Shown here one piece after another: positions 1 to 12,804 of a stretch of 64,000 nt of DNA (position 1 is its first letter; each line of letters opens with the position of its first letter). The stretch covers positions 3,284,001 through 3,348,000 of the forward strand of contig NC_079877.1 in the NCBI RefSeq assembly GCF_029227915.1, written 5' to 3'. The position numbers and the translations under genes are program-made. Below the pieces are notes generated by a model, which searched no databases, had not been told where the DNA came from, and worked only from the letters and a program-made list of their open reading frames with translations. The DNA is from Hydractinia symbiolongicarpus. Lineage: Eukaryota; Cnidaria; Hydrozoa; Anthoathecata; Hydractiniidae.

Positions 1-3000
1 TCTTAATTTGAAATGATTGCTGTAATTCAACGATTACAATGGGCGCTGTGGTAGCACTTTATTTAAAAATTTAAAGAAATAAGTCATTTTTTACCGTGGG
101 ACAAATCATAGCCGTTATCGCGCGCTGAAGAAATAAAGACAGTTTCAAAAACTACATATCAATAATTTTCTAGCAGTATCAGTTCGTTTGAGTTACAACG
201 GTTGGGTCACATATTCATCCCCACATGTATTTAGGGATGTTTTTCTGATATTATTAGCTTGTATCGCTTTTAACAGTGAAACGATTGACTGTGGCACTTA
301 AATGAACTCACTTTAGACTGTGACCTTGTAATTGTGACAAATGAGCCAATTGGACTGCCAGAAATAACATTCCTCTTAATTTGACATGATTGATGGAATT
401 CAACGATTGCACTGGGCGCTGTGGTAGCGCTTCATTTAAAAATTTAGATAATTAAGTCATATTTACTGTGGGACCAATCCTGGCCGTTAGCACGCGCTGA
501 ATAAAGAGGAACAGTTTCAAAAACTACATTTCATTGACTTTCTAGCTTGATCAATCTGTTTGAGTTACAACGGTTGCGTCACATATTCGTACCAACATGT
601 ATTTAGCCATATTTTTCCGCCATTACTAGGTAGCATCGCTTTTAACAGTGAAACGATTGACTGTGGGACTTAATTTAAGTGATTTTGAACTGTGACCTTA
701 TAAATGTGATATGTGAGACAATTGGACTCCAAGAAATAACATTCTTCTTAATTTGACATGATTGCCAAAACTCAGGGATTACACTGGGCGCTGTGGTAGC
801 GCTTCAATTAAAAATTTAAATAATTAGTCATTTTTTAACGTGGGACCAATCCTAGCCGTTATCGCGCGCTGAAGAAATAGAGACAGTGTCAAAAACTATA
901 ATTCAATGAATTTCTAACGCTATCAGTCCGTTTGAGTTACAACGGTTGCGTCACATATTCGTCTCCACATGTATTTAGGGATATTTTTCTGATATTACTA
1001 GGTTGTATCGCTTTTAACAGTGAAACGATAGACTGTGGCACTTAAATGAACTGATTTTGGACTGTGACCTTATAAATGTGATAAATGAGCCAATTGGACT
1101 CCCGGAACTAACATTCCTATTAATTTGAAATGATTGCTGGAATTCAACGATTACAATGGGCGCTGTGGTAGCGCTTCATTTGAAAATTTAAATAAATAAG
1201 TCATTTTTTTCCGTGGGACAAGTCCTAGCCGTTATCGCGCGCTGAAGAAATAGAGACAGTTTCAAAAATTACATATCAATAAATTTCTAACGGTATCAGT
1301 CCGTTTGAGTTACAACGGTTGGGTCACATATTCGTCCCCACATGTATTTAGGGATGTTTTTCTTATATTATTAGCTTGTATCGCTTTTAACAGTGAAACG
1401 ATTGACTGTGGCACTTAAATGAACTGATTTTGGACTGTGACCTTGTAATTGTGATAAATGAGCCAATTAGACTGCCACAAATAACATTCCTCTTAATTTG
1501 ACTTGATTGCTGGAATTCAACGATTACAATGGGCGCTGTGGTACCTCTTCATTTGAAACTTTAAATAAATAAGTCATTTTTTACGGTGGGACAAATCCTG
1601 GCCGTTATCGCGCGCTGAAGAAATAGAAACAGTTTCAAAAACTATATATCAATAAATTTCTAACAGTATCATTCCGTTTGAGTTACAACGGTTGCGTCAC
1701 ATATTCGTACCAACATGTATTTAGCGATATTTTTCCGATATTACTAGGTTGCATCGCTTTTAACAGTGAAACGATTGACTGTGGGACTTAATTTAACTGA
1801 TTTTGAACTGTGACCTTATAAATGTTATATGTGAGACAATTGGACTCCAAGAAATAACATTCTTCTTAATTTGACATGATTGCCGAAACTCAGGGATTAC
1901 ACTGGGCGCTGTGGTAGCGCTTTATTTAAAAATTAAGATAAGAAAGTCATTTTATACTGTGGGACCAATCCTAGCCGTTCGCGCGCGCCGAAAAAATAGC
2001 GACAGTTTCAAAAACTCCATTTCACTGAATTTCTAACCCTATCAGTCCGTTTGAGTTACAACGGTTGCGTCACATATTCGTCTCCACATGCATTTAGGGA
2101 TATTTTTCTGATATTACTAGGTTGTATTGCTTTTAACAGTGAAACGATTGACTGTGGCACTTAAATGAACTGATTTTGGACTGTGACCTTGTAATTGTGA
2201 TAAATGAGCCAATTAGACTGCCACAAATAACATTCCTCTTAATTTGACATGATTGCTGGAATTCAACGATTACAATGGGCGCTGTGGGAGCTCTTCATTT
2301 GAAATTTTAAATAAATAAGTCATTTTTTACCGTGGGACAAATCCTGGCCGTTATCGCGCGCTGAAGAAATAGAAACAGTTTCAAAAACTACATATCAATA
2401 AATTTCTAACGGTATCATTCCGTTTGAGTTACAACGGTTGCGTCACATATTCGTACCAACATGTATTTAGCGATATTTTTCCGATATTACTAGGCTGCAT
2501 CGCTTTAAACAGTGAAACGGTTGACTGTGGGACTTAATTTAGCTGATTTTGGACTGTGACCTTATAAATGTGATAAGTGAGACATTTGGACTCCAAGAAA
2601 TAACATTCTCCTTAATTTGACATGATTGCCGAAACTCAGGGATTACACTGGGCGCTGTGGTAGCGCTTCATTTAAAAATTAAGAAAAGAAAGTCATTTTT
2701 ACTGTGGGACCAATCCTAGCCGTTAGCGCGCGCCGAAGAAATAGCGACAGTTTCAAAAACTCCATTTCACTGAATTTCTAACGGTGTCAGTCCGTTTGAG
2801 TTACAACGGTTGGGAACATATTCGTACCAACATGTATTTAGCGATACTTCTCTGAGATTACTAGGTTGCATCGCTTTTAACAGTGAAACGATTGACTGTG
2901 AGACTTGATTGAACAAAATTTGGCCTGTCACCTTATAAATGTGATAAGTGAGGCAACGGGACCCCAAGAAATAACATTCTTCTTAATTTGACATGATGCC

Positions 3001-5582
3001 CAGAACTCAGCGATTACACTGGGTACTGTGGTAACTCTTCAATTAAAAATTTAAATAATTAAGTCATTTTTTACCGTGGGACCAATCCTAGCCGTTATCG
3101 CGCGCTGAAGAAATAGAGACAGTGTCAAAAACTATATTTCAATGAATTTCTAACACTATCAGTCCGTTTGAGTTACAACGGTTGCGTCACATATTCGTCT
3201 CCACATGTATTTAGGGATATTTTTCTGATATTACTAGGTTGTATCGCTTTTAACAGTGAAACGATAGACTGTGGCACTTAAATGAACTGATTTTGGACTG
3301 TGACCTTATAAATGTGATAAATGAGCCAATTGGACTCCCGGAACTAACATTCCTAATAATTTGAAATGATTGCTGGAATTCAACGATTACAATGGGCGCT
3401 GTGGTAGCGCTTCATTTGAAAATTTAAATAAATAAGTCATTTTTTTCCGTGGGACAAGTCCTAGCCGTTATCGCGCGCTGAAGAAATAGAGACAGTTTCA
3501 AAAATTACATATCAATAAATTTCTAACGGTATCAGTCCGTTTGAGTTACAACGGTTGGGTCACATATTCGTCCCCACATGTATTTAGGGATGTTTTTCTG
3601 ATATTATTAGCTTGTATCGCTTTTAACAGTAAAACGATTGACTGTGGCACTTAAATGAACTGATTTTGGACTGTGACCTTGTAATTGTGATAAATGAGCC
3701 AATTAGACTGCCACAAATAACATTCCTCTTAATTTGACTTGATTGCTGGAATTCAACGATTACAATGGGCGCTGTGGTAGCTCTTCATTTGAAAATTTAA
3801 ATAAATAAGTCATTTTTTACGGTGGGACAAATCCTGGCCGTTATCGCGCGCTGAAGAAATAGAAACAGTTTCAAAAACTATATATCAATAAATTTCTAAC
3901 GGTATCATTCCGTTTGAGTTACAACGGTTGCGTCACATATTCGTACCAACATGTATTTAGCGATATTTTTCCGATATTACTAGGTTGCATCGCTTTTAAC
4001 AGTGAAACGATTGACTGTGGGACTTAATTTAACTGATTTTGAACTGTGACCTTATAAATGTTATATGTGAGACAATTGGACTCCAAGAAATAACATTCTT
4101 CTTAATTTGACATGATTGCCGAAACTCAGGGATTACACTGTGCGCTGTGGTAGCGCTTTATTTAAAAATTAAGATAAGAAAGTCATTTTTTACTGTGGGA
4201 CCAATCCTAGCCGTTGGCGCGCGCCGAAAAGATAGCGACAGTTTCAAAAACTCCATTTCACTGAATTTCTAACGGTGTCAGTCCGTTTGAGTTACAACGG
4301 TTGGGAACATATTCGTACCAACATGTATTTAGCGATACTTCTCTGAGATTACTAGGTTGCATTGCTTTTAACAGTGAAACGATTGACTGTGAGACTTGAT
4401 TGAACAAAATTTGGCCTGTCACCTTATAAATGTGATAAGTGAGGCAACTGGACCCCAAGAAATAACATTCTTCTTAATTTGACATGATTGCCAGAACTCA
4501 GCGATTACACTGGGTACTGTGGTAGCGCTTCAATTAAAAATTTAAATAATTAAGTCATTTTTTACCGTGGGACAAATCCTAGCCGTTATCGCGCGCTGAA
4601 CAGATAGAGACAGTTTCAAAAACTACATTTCAATGAATTTCTAACCCTATCAGTCCGTTTGAGTTACAACGGTTGCGTCACATATTCGTCTCCACATGCA
4701 TTTAGGGATATTTTTCTGATATTACTAGGTTGTATCGCTTTTAACAGTGAAACGATTGACTGTGGCACTTAAATGAACTGATTTTGGACTGTGACCTTGT
4801 AATTGTGATAAATGAGCCAATTAGACTGCCACAAATAACATTCCTCTTAATTTGACATGATTGCTGGAATTCAACGATTACAATGGGCGCTGTGGTAGCT
4901 CTTCATTTGAAATTTTAAATAAATAAGTCATTTTTTACCGTGGGACAAATCCTGGCCGTTATCGCGCGCTGAAGAAATAGAAACAGTTTCAAAAACTACA
5001 TATCAATAAATTTCTAACGGTATCATTCCGTTTGAGTTACAACGGTTGCGTCACATATTCGTACCAACATGTATTTAGCGATATTTTTCCGATATTACTA
5101 GGCTGCATCGCTTTAAACAGTGAAACGGTTGACTGTGGGACTTAATTTAGCTGATTTTGGACTGTGACCTCATATATGTGGTAAGTGAGACATTTGGACT
5201 CCAAGAAATAACATTCTCCTTAATTTGACAAGATTGCCGAAACTCAGGGATTACACTGGGCGCTGTGGTAGCGCTTCATTTAAAAATTAAGAAAAGAAAG
5301 TCATTTTTACTGTGGAAGCAATCCTAGCTGTTAGCACGCGCTGAAGAAGTAGCGACAGTTTCAAAAACTACATTTCATTGACTTTCTAACGGTATCAGTC
5401 CGCTTCAGTTACAACGGTTGCGTTACATATTTGTATCAACTTGTATTTAGCGGTATTTTTCTCATATTACTAGATTGCATCGCTTTTAACAGTGAAACGA
5501 TTGGCTGTGGGACTTAATTGAACTGATTTTGGACTGTGATCTTATAAATGTGATAAGTGAGACAATTGGACTCCAAGAAATA
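1..5582 (-). repeat. Satellite array, ~372-bp monomer, orientation A (about 15 monomers)
   Basis: Head-to-tail satellite. The landmark tcttaatttg recurs at 1, 374, 745, 1118 (one mismatch), 1491, 1864 and 2237, giving a period of 371-373 bp. These monomers are the reverse complement of all monomers right of 5583. I use the right-hand orientation (B, unit starting GGTCCCACAG) as reference, hence the minus strand here. Local higher-order structure is visible: roughly 745-2014 recurs at 2981-4250 (offset 2236, six monomers), 2010-2690 recurs at 4618-5298 (offset 2608, seven monomers), and 2600-3110 recurs at 4091-4601 (offset 1491, four monomers). No gene is visible. Two 66-codon open frames at 2767-2967 and 4258-4458 are the same monomer in two HOR copies. 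Function is unknown; the architecture fits pericentromeric, centromeric or subtelomeric heterochromatin. Confidence 0.95.
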
Positions 5583-5595
5583 GATTGGTCCCACA
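5575..5595. other. Satellite inversion junction
   Basis: Left of about 5582 the array reads ctccaagaaata in orientation A; to the right it reads gattggtcccacag in orientation B. The switch takes place within a few bases with no spacer and no obvious microhomology. The two sides meet at different monomer phases, about 130 bp apart, so this is not a symmetric palindrome. It is a real strand switch of the repeat, or possibly an assembly join. Confidence 0.85.
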
Positions 5596-6736
5596 GTAAA
5601 AAATGACTTATTTATCTTAATTTTTAAATAAAGCGTTACCACAGCGCCCAGTGTAATCGCTGAGTTCCAGCAATCATGTCAAATTAAGAGGAATGTTAAT
5701 TGTGGCAGTCCAATTAGCTCATTTATCACATTTATAAGGTCACAATCCAAAATCAGTTCAATCAAGTCCCACAGTCATTCGTTTCACTGTTAAAAGCGAT
5801 GCAACTTAGTAATATCGGAAAAAGATTACTAAATACATGTTGGTGCGAATGTGTGACACAACCGTGGTAACTCAAACGGATTAACACTGCTAGAAAGTCA
5901 ATGAAATGGAGACTTTGAAACTGTCTCTATATCTTCAGCGCGCGCTAACGGCTGGGATTGGTCCCACAGTAGAAATTACTTATTTATCTAAATTTTTAAA
6001 TGAACCGCTACCACAGGGTACAGTGTAATCGCTGAGTTCCGGCCATCATGTCAAATTAACGAGAATGTCATTTCTTGTACTCAAACTGGCTCATTTATCA
6101 CATTTATAAGGTCAAAGTCCAAAATCAGTTCAATTAAGTCCCACAGTCAAACGTTTCACTCTTGAAAGCGATGCAACCTAGTAATATCGGAATACTATCG
6201 CTAAATACATGTTGGTACGAATATGTGACGCAACCGTTGTAACTCAAACGGATTTATACCGCTAGAAAGTCAATGAAATGTAGTCTTTGAAACTGTCTCT
6301 ATTTCTTCAGCGCGCGATAACGGCTAGGATAAGTCCCACAGTAAAAAATGACATATTTATCTTTGTTTTTAAATAAAGCGCTACCACAGCGCCCAGTGTA
6401 ATCGCTGAGTTCCAGCAATCATGTCAAATTAAGAAGAATGTTATTTCTTGTAGTCAAACTGGCTCATTTATCACATTTGTAAGGTCAAAGTCCAAAATCA
6501 GTTCAATTAAGTCCCACAGTCAAACGTTTCACTGTTGAAAGCGATGCAACCTAGTAATATCCGAATACTATCGCTAAATACATGTTGGTACGAATATGTG
6601 ACGCAACCGTTGTAACTCAAACGGATTTATACCGCTAGAAAGTCAATGAAATGTAGTCTTTGAAACTGTCTCTATTTCTTCAGCGCGCGATAACGGCTAG
6701 GATTGGTCCCACAGTAAAAAATGACTTATTTATCTT
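5583..6736 (+). repeat. Satellite array, orientation B (about 3 monomers)
   Basis: Three monomers of the same family in the reference orientation, starting at the inversion junction and ending at the 5' junction of the first retroelement. The last monomer is interrupted after tatctt, and the matching continuation ttaattttt resumes at 9782. The two complete monomers around 5950-6690 are close to one another, sharing for example the gaatactatcgctaaatac variant. No coding potential is seen. Confidence 0.93.
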
Positions 6737-6742
6737 GTTTTG

Positions 6743-9243
6743 ATGTATATTCGTGAGGATATAAGTTACCAACGACGGTATGATCTAGAAACTGAAGGAA
6801 TTGAAGGTATCTGGATAGAAATTCTTATTCCTAACACAAAATCAATTTTATTATGTTCAGCATATAAACCCCCTGATAACTCAAAGTACATCGACATAAA
6901 CTTCGTAGCAAAACTTAATGACATGATAACAACCGTTACGGATGAAGGTAAAGAATGCTTAATTACCGGTGATCTAAATTGTAACTATTTGAAAGCAAAC
7001 GACCATGTCGATATAAAAGATATTTTTGCTACTAATGGTTTTAAACAAATGATAAAAGAAGCAACGAGAAGTATTAGTAAAACGTTAATCGATATCTTTT
7101 TGACAACAGATTCAACAAAAATATCAAAATCTTTTGTTGATGCCAACTCCATCAGTGACCACGACCTTGTGGGAATTGTTCGTAAAATGCATGTAAAGAA
7201 ATACGCTTCTCGTAAATTGTTTACTCGTGATTATTCAAAATTTAACAAGGATCTTTTTAAGAATGAACTTAGAAATGTGCCGTGGAAAAATTGCTTTGTT
7301 GAAGATAATATGAATTCATCATGGAACTTGTTCAAACATTATTTGACAATTGTTATCAACAAACATGCACCATTAGTTGAAAGGAAAATTCGAGGTATGC
7401 AGAATCCTTGGATGTCGAGAGATATTAAAACGAAAATAAACACTCGTGATTATTATCTCCGTTGTGCAAAACGTACAAATAGTGAAAATGACTGGTCAAG
7501 TTACAGAAGAGTGCGAAATCTCGTGTCGTATCTCATTCGACAAGCAAAAGCAAAACATGTCCGCTCACTTTTTTGGGAGAACGGTACCAGCCCGAAAGAC
7601 TTCTGGAAGCAAATCAAAAAGTCGTATCCTGTAAAAAACAATGAAAGTGCATCTAGATCATTTAAAATTGGAAATGAAACTATCACAGATAAGAAGCTAA
7701 TAGCTGATGGATTCTGCCACTTTTTTGCAACAGTAGGATCTACACTTGTAAATTCCATCCAATCTATCACGAATTTAACATGGTTGCCATTTAATGGAGC
7801 CTTTTATCTAACTAACGTCAATCCACAACATTTATCATTCAAATTCCAACATGTTGAAATTTCAGAGACGAGCAAAGTGTTGAAAGAAATTAATTCATCA
7901 AAAGCTTCCGGTATTGACGATCTCAAAAAAAAACTGCCAAAGTAACACCTATATACAAGTCAGAAGCAAAACATTTGTTCTCAAATTATCGTCCAATATC
8001 CGTCCTCAACGTGATATCGAAAGTAGTTGAAAAAATTGCCTCTGATCAACTATGACAGTACTTTGAATCGAACGGCCTCTTCAGTCCTTATCAATATGGC
8101 TTCCGTAAGAAAAGATCCACATAGCACGCTGTTACCAACCTAGTCAACCATATACGTAATAACATGGACAAAGGAAACAAGACTGGAGTACTTTATATGG
8201 ACTTTTCTAAAGCATTTGACACCGTACACCATTCATGTTTACTTCACAAATTACCATACTACAGTATAACAGAGAATGAGCTATCATGGATAAGTGACTA
8301 TTTATTCAATAGATCCCAATTAGTAAATTTTGCAGGTACCAGTTCTAGAACGGAGAGTATCACTCATGGTGTTCCACAGGGATCCATTCTTGGCCCTCTT
8401 TTGTTCATCATTCTTCTGAATGATTTGCATTTTCGATTAAAGAACTGCTCTATTTTGAAATACGCTGATGACACAGTGTTGTACTACTCTCATAAAAACG
8501 AACGTCACATTGTATCCGTTATTAACAAAGAAGCTGATGTTGTACAATCCTGGATTAGAGATAATTGTCTTATTCTCAACATGAAAAAAGGAAAAACCGA
8601 ATTTGTTATGTATAGAAATAGATTGTCAAATGTGGATGATTGTAATGTTGAAATTTTATCTACTACCATCAGCCAGTCTGATACTTACGAATATCTTGGT
8701 ATAACGTTAGATTCTCATCTGAACCTGAACGAACACTACAGCAAGGTGTATAAGAAGATTTGCTCTCGTATATACTTATTGAAGAAATTACGACATCAGA
8801 TTTCTCCTGTGGTAGCTAATTCCATATATAACGCGTTGATCAAACCAATATTTCACTACTGTTATCCTGTATATTGTAACCAAAGTAATTCTTGGAAAAT
8901 GAAATTTGAAGGACTTCATAATCATGCTAACACTATCATTCATAATACTGGAGAACATTCGATTTCTATTGAAAACGAACGTAAAAGAAAAGCTGTCACA
9001 GATGTTTTCAAGATTCTCCATAAAATTGATAACGTTAGCAATATTCAATACGAGCTGGTGAATCATAATATCAACACGAGAGGCAACAAGTCGCAGATAA
9101 GATTACCAAAAGTTAGAACAGAAGCTGGCCGAAAGACTACGAGCTACTATGGTGCACAATTGTTCAATACACTGAACTTGGATGTACGAAATGAAAAATC
9201 TTTTGTCAATTTTAAACGGTATATTTCTAAGCACGAATGGTAA
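6743..9243 (+). pseudogene. Retrotransposon ORF2 (endonuclease-reverse transcriptase), broken
   Basis: The polyprotein would nick target DNA and reverse-transcribe the element RNA. The first frame (to 7945) opens inside the endonuclease: YKPP at about 6863, then GDLN (catalytic Asp and Asn) near 6968-6979, then SDH (catalytic Asp-His) near 7154-7162, followed by a linker with a PWMS motif. At 7921-7942 the text jumps from GIDDL through an A-run into VTPIYKS with a frame change, so the start of the RT fingers, roughly 40 residues by comparison with relatives, is missing. The second frame holds NYRPIS, in-frame TGA at 8053 and TAG at 8122, then MDFSKAFDTV (catalytic Asp), HGVPQGSILGP and YADD near 8461-8472. 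The C-terminus keeps the RLPKVRTEAGRK block typical of these elements and ends at a stop at 9241-9243. The frame begins right after the satellite junction with no native start codon. It is non-functional. Confidence 0.88.
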
Positions 9244-9781
9244 TATATATTCATATGTGACATATGTATTGTGCCTAGCCAATCATGATTTTCCTGGTAG
9301 TCTTTCTTTCATAACTTCAATCGGTGTTTCTATCACTTCTCACGCCTCTTTTGAAACAGTATCATTGTGTATGATGATGTCTGAACTTGTGCTTTCTTAG
9401 TAGTCTGTCATAGCATTTCACCTCAGTTGGTGTTTTAACAATTCTGATGCCTCTTTTTGACTCAGTGTCTGAAAATTTTATTTTAATAACTTATTTATTT
9501 ACTTGATTATTTGACACATTTTAATATATATAGTCACACATTCACACTTACGATCAACTATGCCATTCTCCTTCACAGTGACTTATCCTGATACGTGCCT
9601 ACTTGCTTACTCATCACTCGTCTTTATCCAAGAGTGCTGCACTTACTAACTATGCCTCTTCGAAACAAAATTTTTATAGAATTTTTAGCTTTTACTTTCA
9701 TTTATTTTTGTACAGGTCCTGCATTGATACCAGATATGTATATATTCTGACGTAGTCAACCTGTGTAAATATGAATAATAA
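9244..9781 (+). other. 3' untranslated region of the first retroelement
   Basis: AT-rich non-coding tail between the ORF2 stop and the resumption of satellite. It contains a diverged tandem duplication (see the repeat at 9298-9469) and ends in gaataataa with no long poly(A). Nothing in it resembles the 3' end of the second element family, so the two insertions belong to different families. Confidence 0.75.
9298..9469 (+). repeat. Diverged ~103-bp tandem repeat in the 3'UTR
   Basis: Two imperfect copies share an ordered set of blocks: tagtct, a TTC-rich stretch, GGTGTTT, TTCT, GCCTCTTTT and CAGT. Copy one spans about 9298-9362 and copy two about 9401-9469. Short 3'UTR repeats are known in CR1/L2-type elements. 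Whether these bind the reverse transcriptase is unknown. Confidence 0.55.
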
Positions 9782-11640
9782 TTAATTTTTGAATAAAGCG
9801 TTACCACAGCGCCCAGTGTAATCGCTGAGTTCCAGCAATCACGTCAAATTAAGAAGAAAGTTATTCCTTGGAGACCAATTGGCTCATTTATCACATTTAT
9901 AAGGTCACAGTCCAAAATCAGTTCAATTAATTCCCACAGTCAATCGTTTCACTGTTAAAAGCAATACAACTTAGTAATATTGGAAAAAATCATTAAACCC
10001 ATGTTGGTACGAATACGTGACGCAACCGTTGTAACTCAAACGGATTGACACCGTTAGAAAGTCAATGAAATGTAGTTTTTGACACTGTCTCTATTTCTTC
10101 AGCGCGAACTAACGGCTAGGATTGGTCCCACAGTAAAGAATGACTTATTTATCTTAATTTTTAAATAAAGCGCTACCGCAGCGCCCAGTGTAATCACTGA
10201 GTTCCAGCAATCATGTCAAATTAAGAAGAATGTTACTTCTTGTAGTCAAAATGGCTCATTTATCACATTTATAAGGTCAAAGTCCAAAATAGTTCAATTA
10301 AGTCCCACAGTCAATCGTTTCACTGTTCAAAGCGATGCAACTTAGTAATATCGGAAAAAAATTACTAAATACATGTTGGTGCAAATGTGTGACACAACCG
10401 TGGTAACTCAAACGGATTGACACCGTGAGAAAGTCAATGAAATGTAGTTTTTGACACTGTCTCTATTTCTTCAGCGCGCGATAACGGCTAGGATTGGTCC
10501 CACAGCAAAAAATGACTTATTTATCTTAATTTTTAAATAAAGCGTTACCACAGCGCCCAGTGTAATCGCTGAGTTCTAGCAATCATGTCAAATTAAGGAG
10601 AATGTCATTTTTTGTAGTCAAAATGACTCATTTATTATATTTATAAGGTCAAAGTCCAAAATCAGTTCAATTAAGTCCCACAGTCAATCGTTTCACTGTT
10701 GAAAGCGATGCAACTTAGTAATATCGGAAAAAAATTACTAAATACATGTTGGTGCGAATGTGTGACACAACCGTTGGAACTCAAACGGATTGACACCGCT
10801 AGAAAGTCAATGAAATGGAGATTTTGAAACTGTCTCTATATCTTCAGCGCGCGCTAACGGCTGGGATTGGTCCCACAGTAGAAATGACTTATTTCTCTAA
10901 ATTTTTAAATGAACCGCTACCACAGGGTCCAGTGTAATCGCTGAGTTCTGACAATCATGTCAAATTAAAAAGAATGTTCTTTCTTGGAGTCCAATTGTCT
11001 CATTTATCACACTTATGAGGTCACAGTCCGAAATAGTTCAATTAAGTCCCACAGTCAATTCTTTCACTGTTGAAAGCGATACAACTTAGTAAGATCGGAA
11101 GAAAATCACTAAATACATGTTGGTACGAATATGCGACGCAACCGTTGTAACTCAAACGGATTGACACCGTTAGAAAATCAATGAAATGTAGTTTTTGAAG
11201 CTGTCTCTATTTCTTCAGCGCGCGATAACGGCTAGGATTGGTCCCACAGCAACAAATGACTTATTTATCTTAATTTTTAAATAAAGCGTTACCACAGCGC
11301 CCAGTGTAATCGCTGAGTTCTAGCAATCATGTCAAATAAAGGAGAGTGTCATTTCTTGTAGTCAAAATGACTCATTTATCACATTTATAAGGTTAAAGTC
11401 CAAAATCAGTTCAATTAAGTCCCACAGTCAATCGTTTCACTGTTGAAAGCGATAGAACTTAGTAATATCGATAGAAAATCACTAAATACATGTTGGTACG
11501 ATTATGCGACGCAACCGTTGTAACTCAAATGGATTGACACCGTTAGAACATCAATGAAATGTAGTTTTTAAAACTGTCTCTATTTCTTCAGCGCGCGATA
11601 ACGGCTAGGATAAGTCCCACAGTAAAAAATGACTTATTTA
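9782..11640 (+). repeat. Satellite array, B orientation, proximal block
   Basis: Five monomers after the retroelement, with GGTCCCACAG landmarks at 10124, 10496, 10869, 11240 and about 11613 (spacing 371-373 bp). The first monomer completes the one interrupted at 6736. Monomer types seen here (gattttgaaactgtctctat at 10818, and the cattaaacccatg type near 9993) are the same types that make up the HOR to the right. Non-coding. Confidence 0.93.
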
Positions 11641-12773
11641 TCTTAATTTTTAAATAAAGCGTTACCACAGCGCCCAGTGTAATCGCTGAGTTCCAGCAAT
11701 CACGTCAAATTAAGAAGAAAGTTATTCCTTGGAAACCAATTGGCTCATTTATCACATTTATAAGGTCACAGTCCAAAATCAGTTCAATTAATTCCCACAG
11801 TCAATCGTTTCACTGTTAAAAGCAATACAACTTAGTAATTTTGGAAAAAATCATTAAACCCATGTTGGTACGAATATGTGACGCAACCGTTGTAACTCAA
11901 ACGGATTGACACCGTGAGAAAGTCAATGAAATGTAGTTTTTGACACTGTCTCTATTTCTTCAGCGCGCGATAACGGCTAGGATTGGTCCCACAGCAAAAA
12001 ATGACTTATTTATCTTAATTTTTAAATAAAGCGTTACCACAGCGCCCAGTGTAATCGCTGAGTTCTAGCAATCATGTCAAATTAAGGAGAATGTCATTTT
12101 TTGTAGTCAAAATGACTCATTTATTATATTTATAAGGTCAAAGTCCAAAATCAGTTCAATTAAGTCCCACAGTCAATCGTTTCACTGTTGAAAGCGATGC
12201 AACTTAGTAATATCGGAAAAAAATTACTAAATACATGTTGGTGCGAATGTGTGACACAACCGTTGGAACTCAAACGGATTGACACCGCTAGAAAGTCAAT
12301 GAAATGGAGATTTTGAAACTGTCTCTATATCTTCAGCGCGCGCTAACGGCTGGGATTGGTCCCACAGTAGAAATGACTTATTTATCTAAATTTTTAAATG
12401 GACCGCTACCACAGGGTCCAGTGTAATCGCTGAGTTTTGGCAATCATGTCAAATTAAAAAGAATGTTCTTTCTTGGAGTCCAATTGTCTCATTTATCACA
12501 CTTATGAGGTCACAGTCCAAAGTAGTTCAATTAAGTCCCACAGTCAATCGTTTCACTGTTAAAAGCAATACAACTTAGCAATATCGGAAGAAAATCACTA
12601 AATACATGTTGGTACGAATATGTGACGCAACCGTTGTAACTTAAACGGATTGACCCCGTTAGAAAGTCAATGAAATGTAGTTTTTGAAACTGTCTCTATT
12701 TCTACAATGCGCGATAACGGCTAGGATTGGTCCCACAGTAAAAAATGACTTATTTTCTTAATTTTTAAATAAA

Positions 12774-12788
12774 GCGCTACCACAGCGC
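12774..12788. repeat. Monomer dyad 1, GCGCT-accac-AGCGC (representative)
   Basis: Perfect 5-bp inverted repeat with a 5-nt loop, present in many B monomers and lost where gcgtta replaces gcgcta. It is the segment interrupted by the half-LINE insertion. Confidence 0.7.
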
Positions 12789-12804
12789 CCAGTGTAATCG
12801 CTGA

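Larger units (their letters stand above)
6737..9781 (+). mobile_element. 5'-truncated non-LTR retrotransposon, CR1/L2-like
   Basis: A 3045-bp insertion interrupts one satellite monomer. It carries the C-terminal part of an APE-type endonuclease, a reverse transcriptase, a C-terminal domain and a 538-bp 3'UTR, but no ORF1 and no N-terminal endonuclease, so it is 5'-truncated as usual for target-primed reverse transcription. There is no poly(A) tail; the 3' end is AT-rich (gaataataa). Satellite reads up to tatctt at 6736 and resumes with ttaattttt at 9782, so the target-site duplication is 0-2 bp, as is common for CR1-like elements. The open frame is broken by a deletion and two stops, so the copy is dead. 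The family call rests on motif order and C-terminal style; Daphne, Crack or RTE-like relatives are possible. Confidence 0.9.

Noticed and set aside
2767-4458. Two 66-codon open frames on the minus strand (2767-2967 and 4258-4458), nearly identical
   Set aside because: They lie wholly within satellite monomers of two HOR copies at offset 1491. The similarity is explained by the repeat, and the peptide has no domain or codon signature.
7446-9400. Additional open frames within element 1 (7446-7634, 7501-7770 minus, 8788-9066 minus, 9182-9400)
   Set aside because: They overlap the endonuclease/RT reading frames or the 3'UTR and show no motifs; they are shadows of ORF2.
6737-9781. Viral origin of the reverse transcriptase
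   Set aside because: The order APE endonuclease then RT with YADD and no gag, protease, integrase or LTR is that of a non-LTR retrotransposon.
11614-11990. CENP-B box in the satellite
   Set aside because: The only TTCG-containing motif (ttcgtaccaacatg in one strand) lacks the required CGGG after the central A; no match to the core TTCGNNNNANNCGGG.
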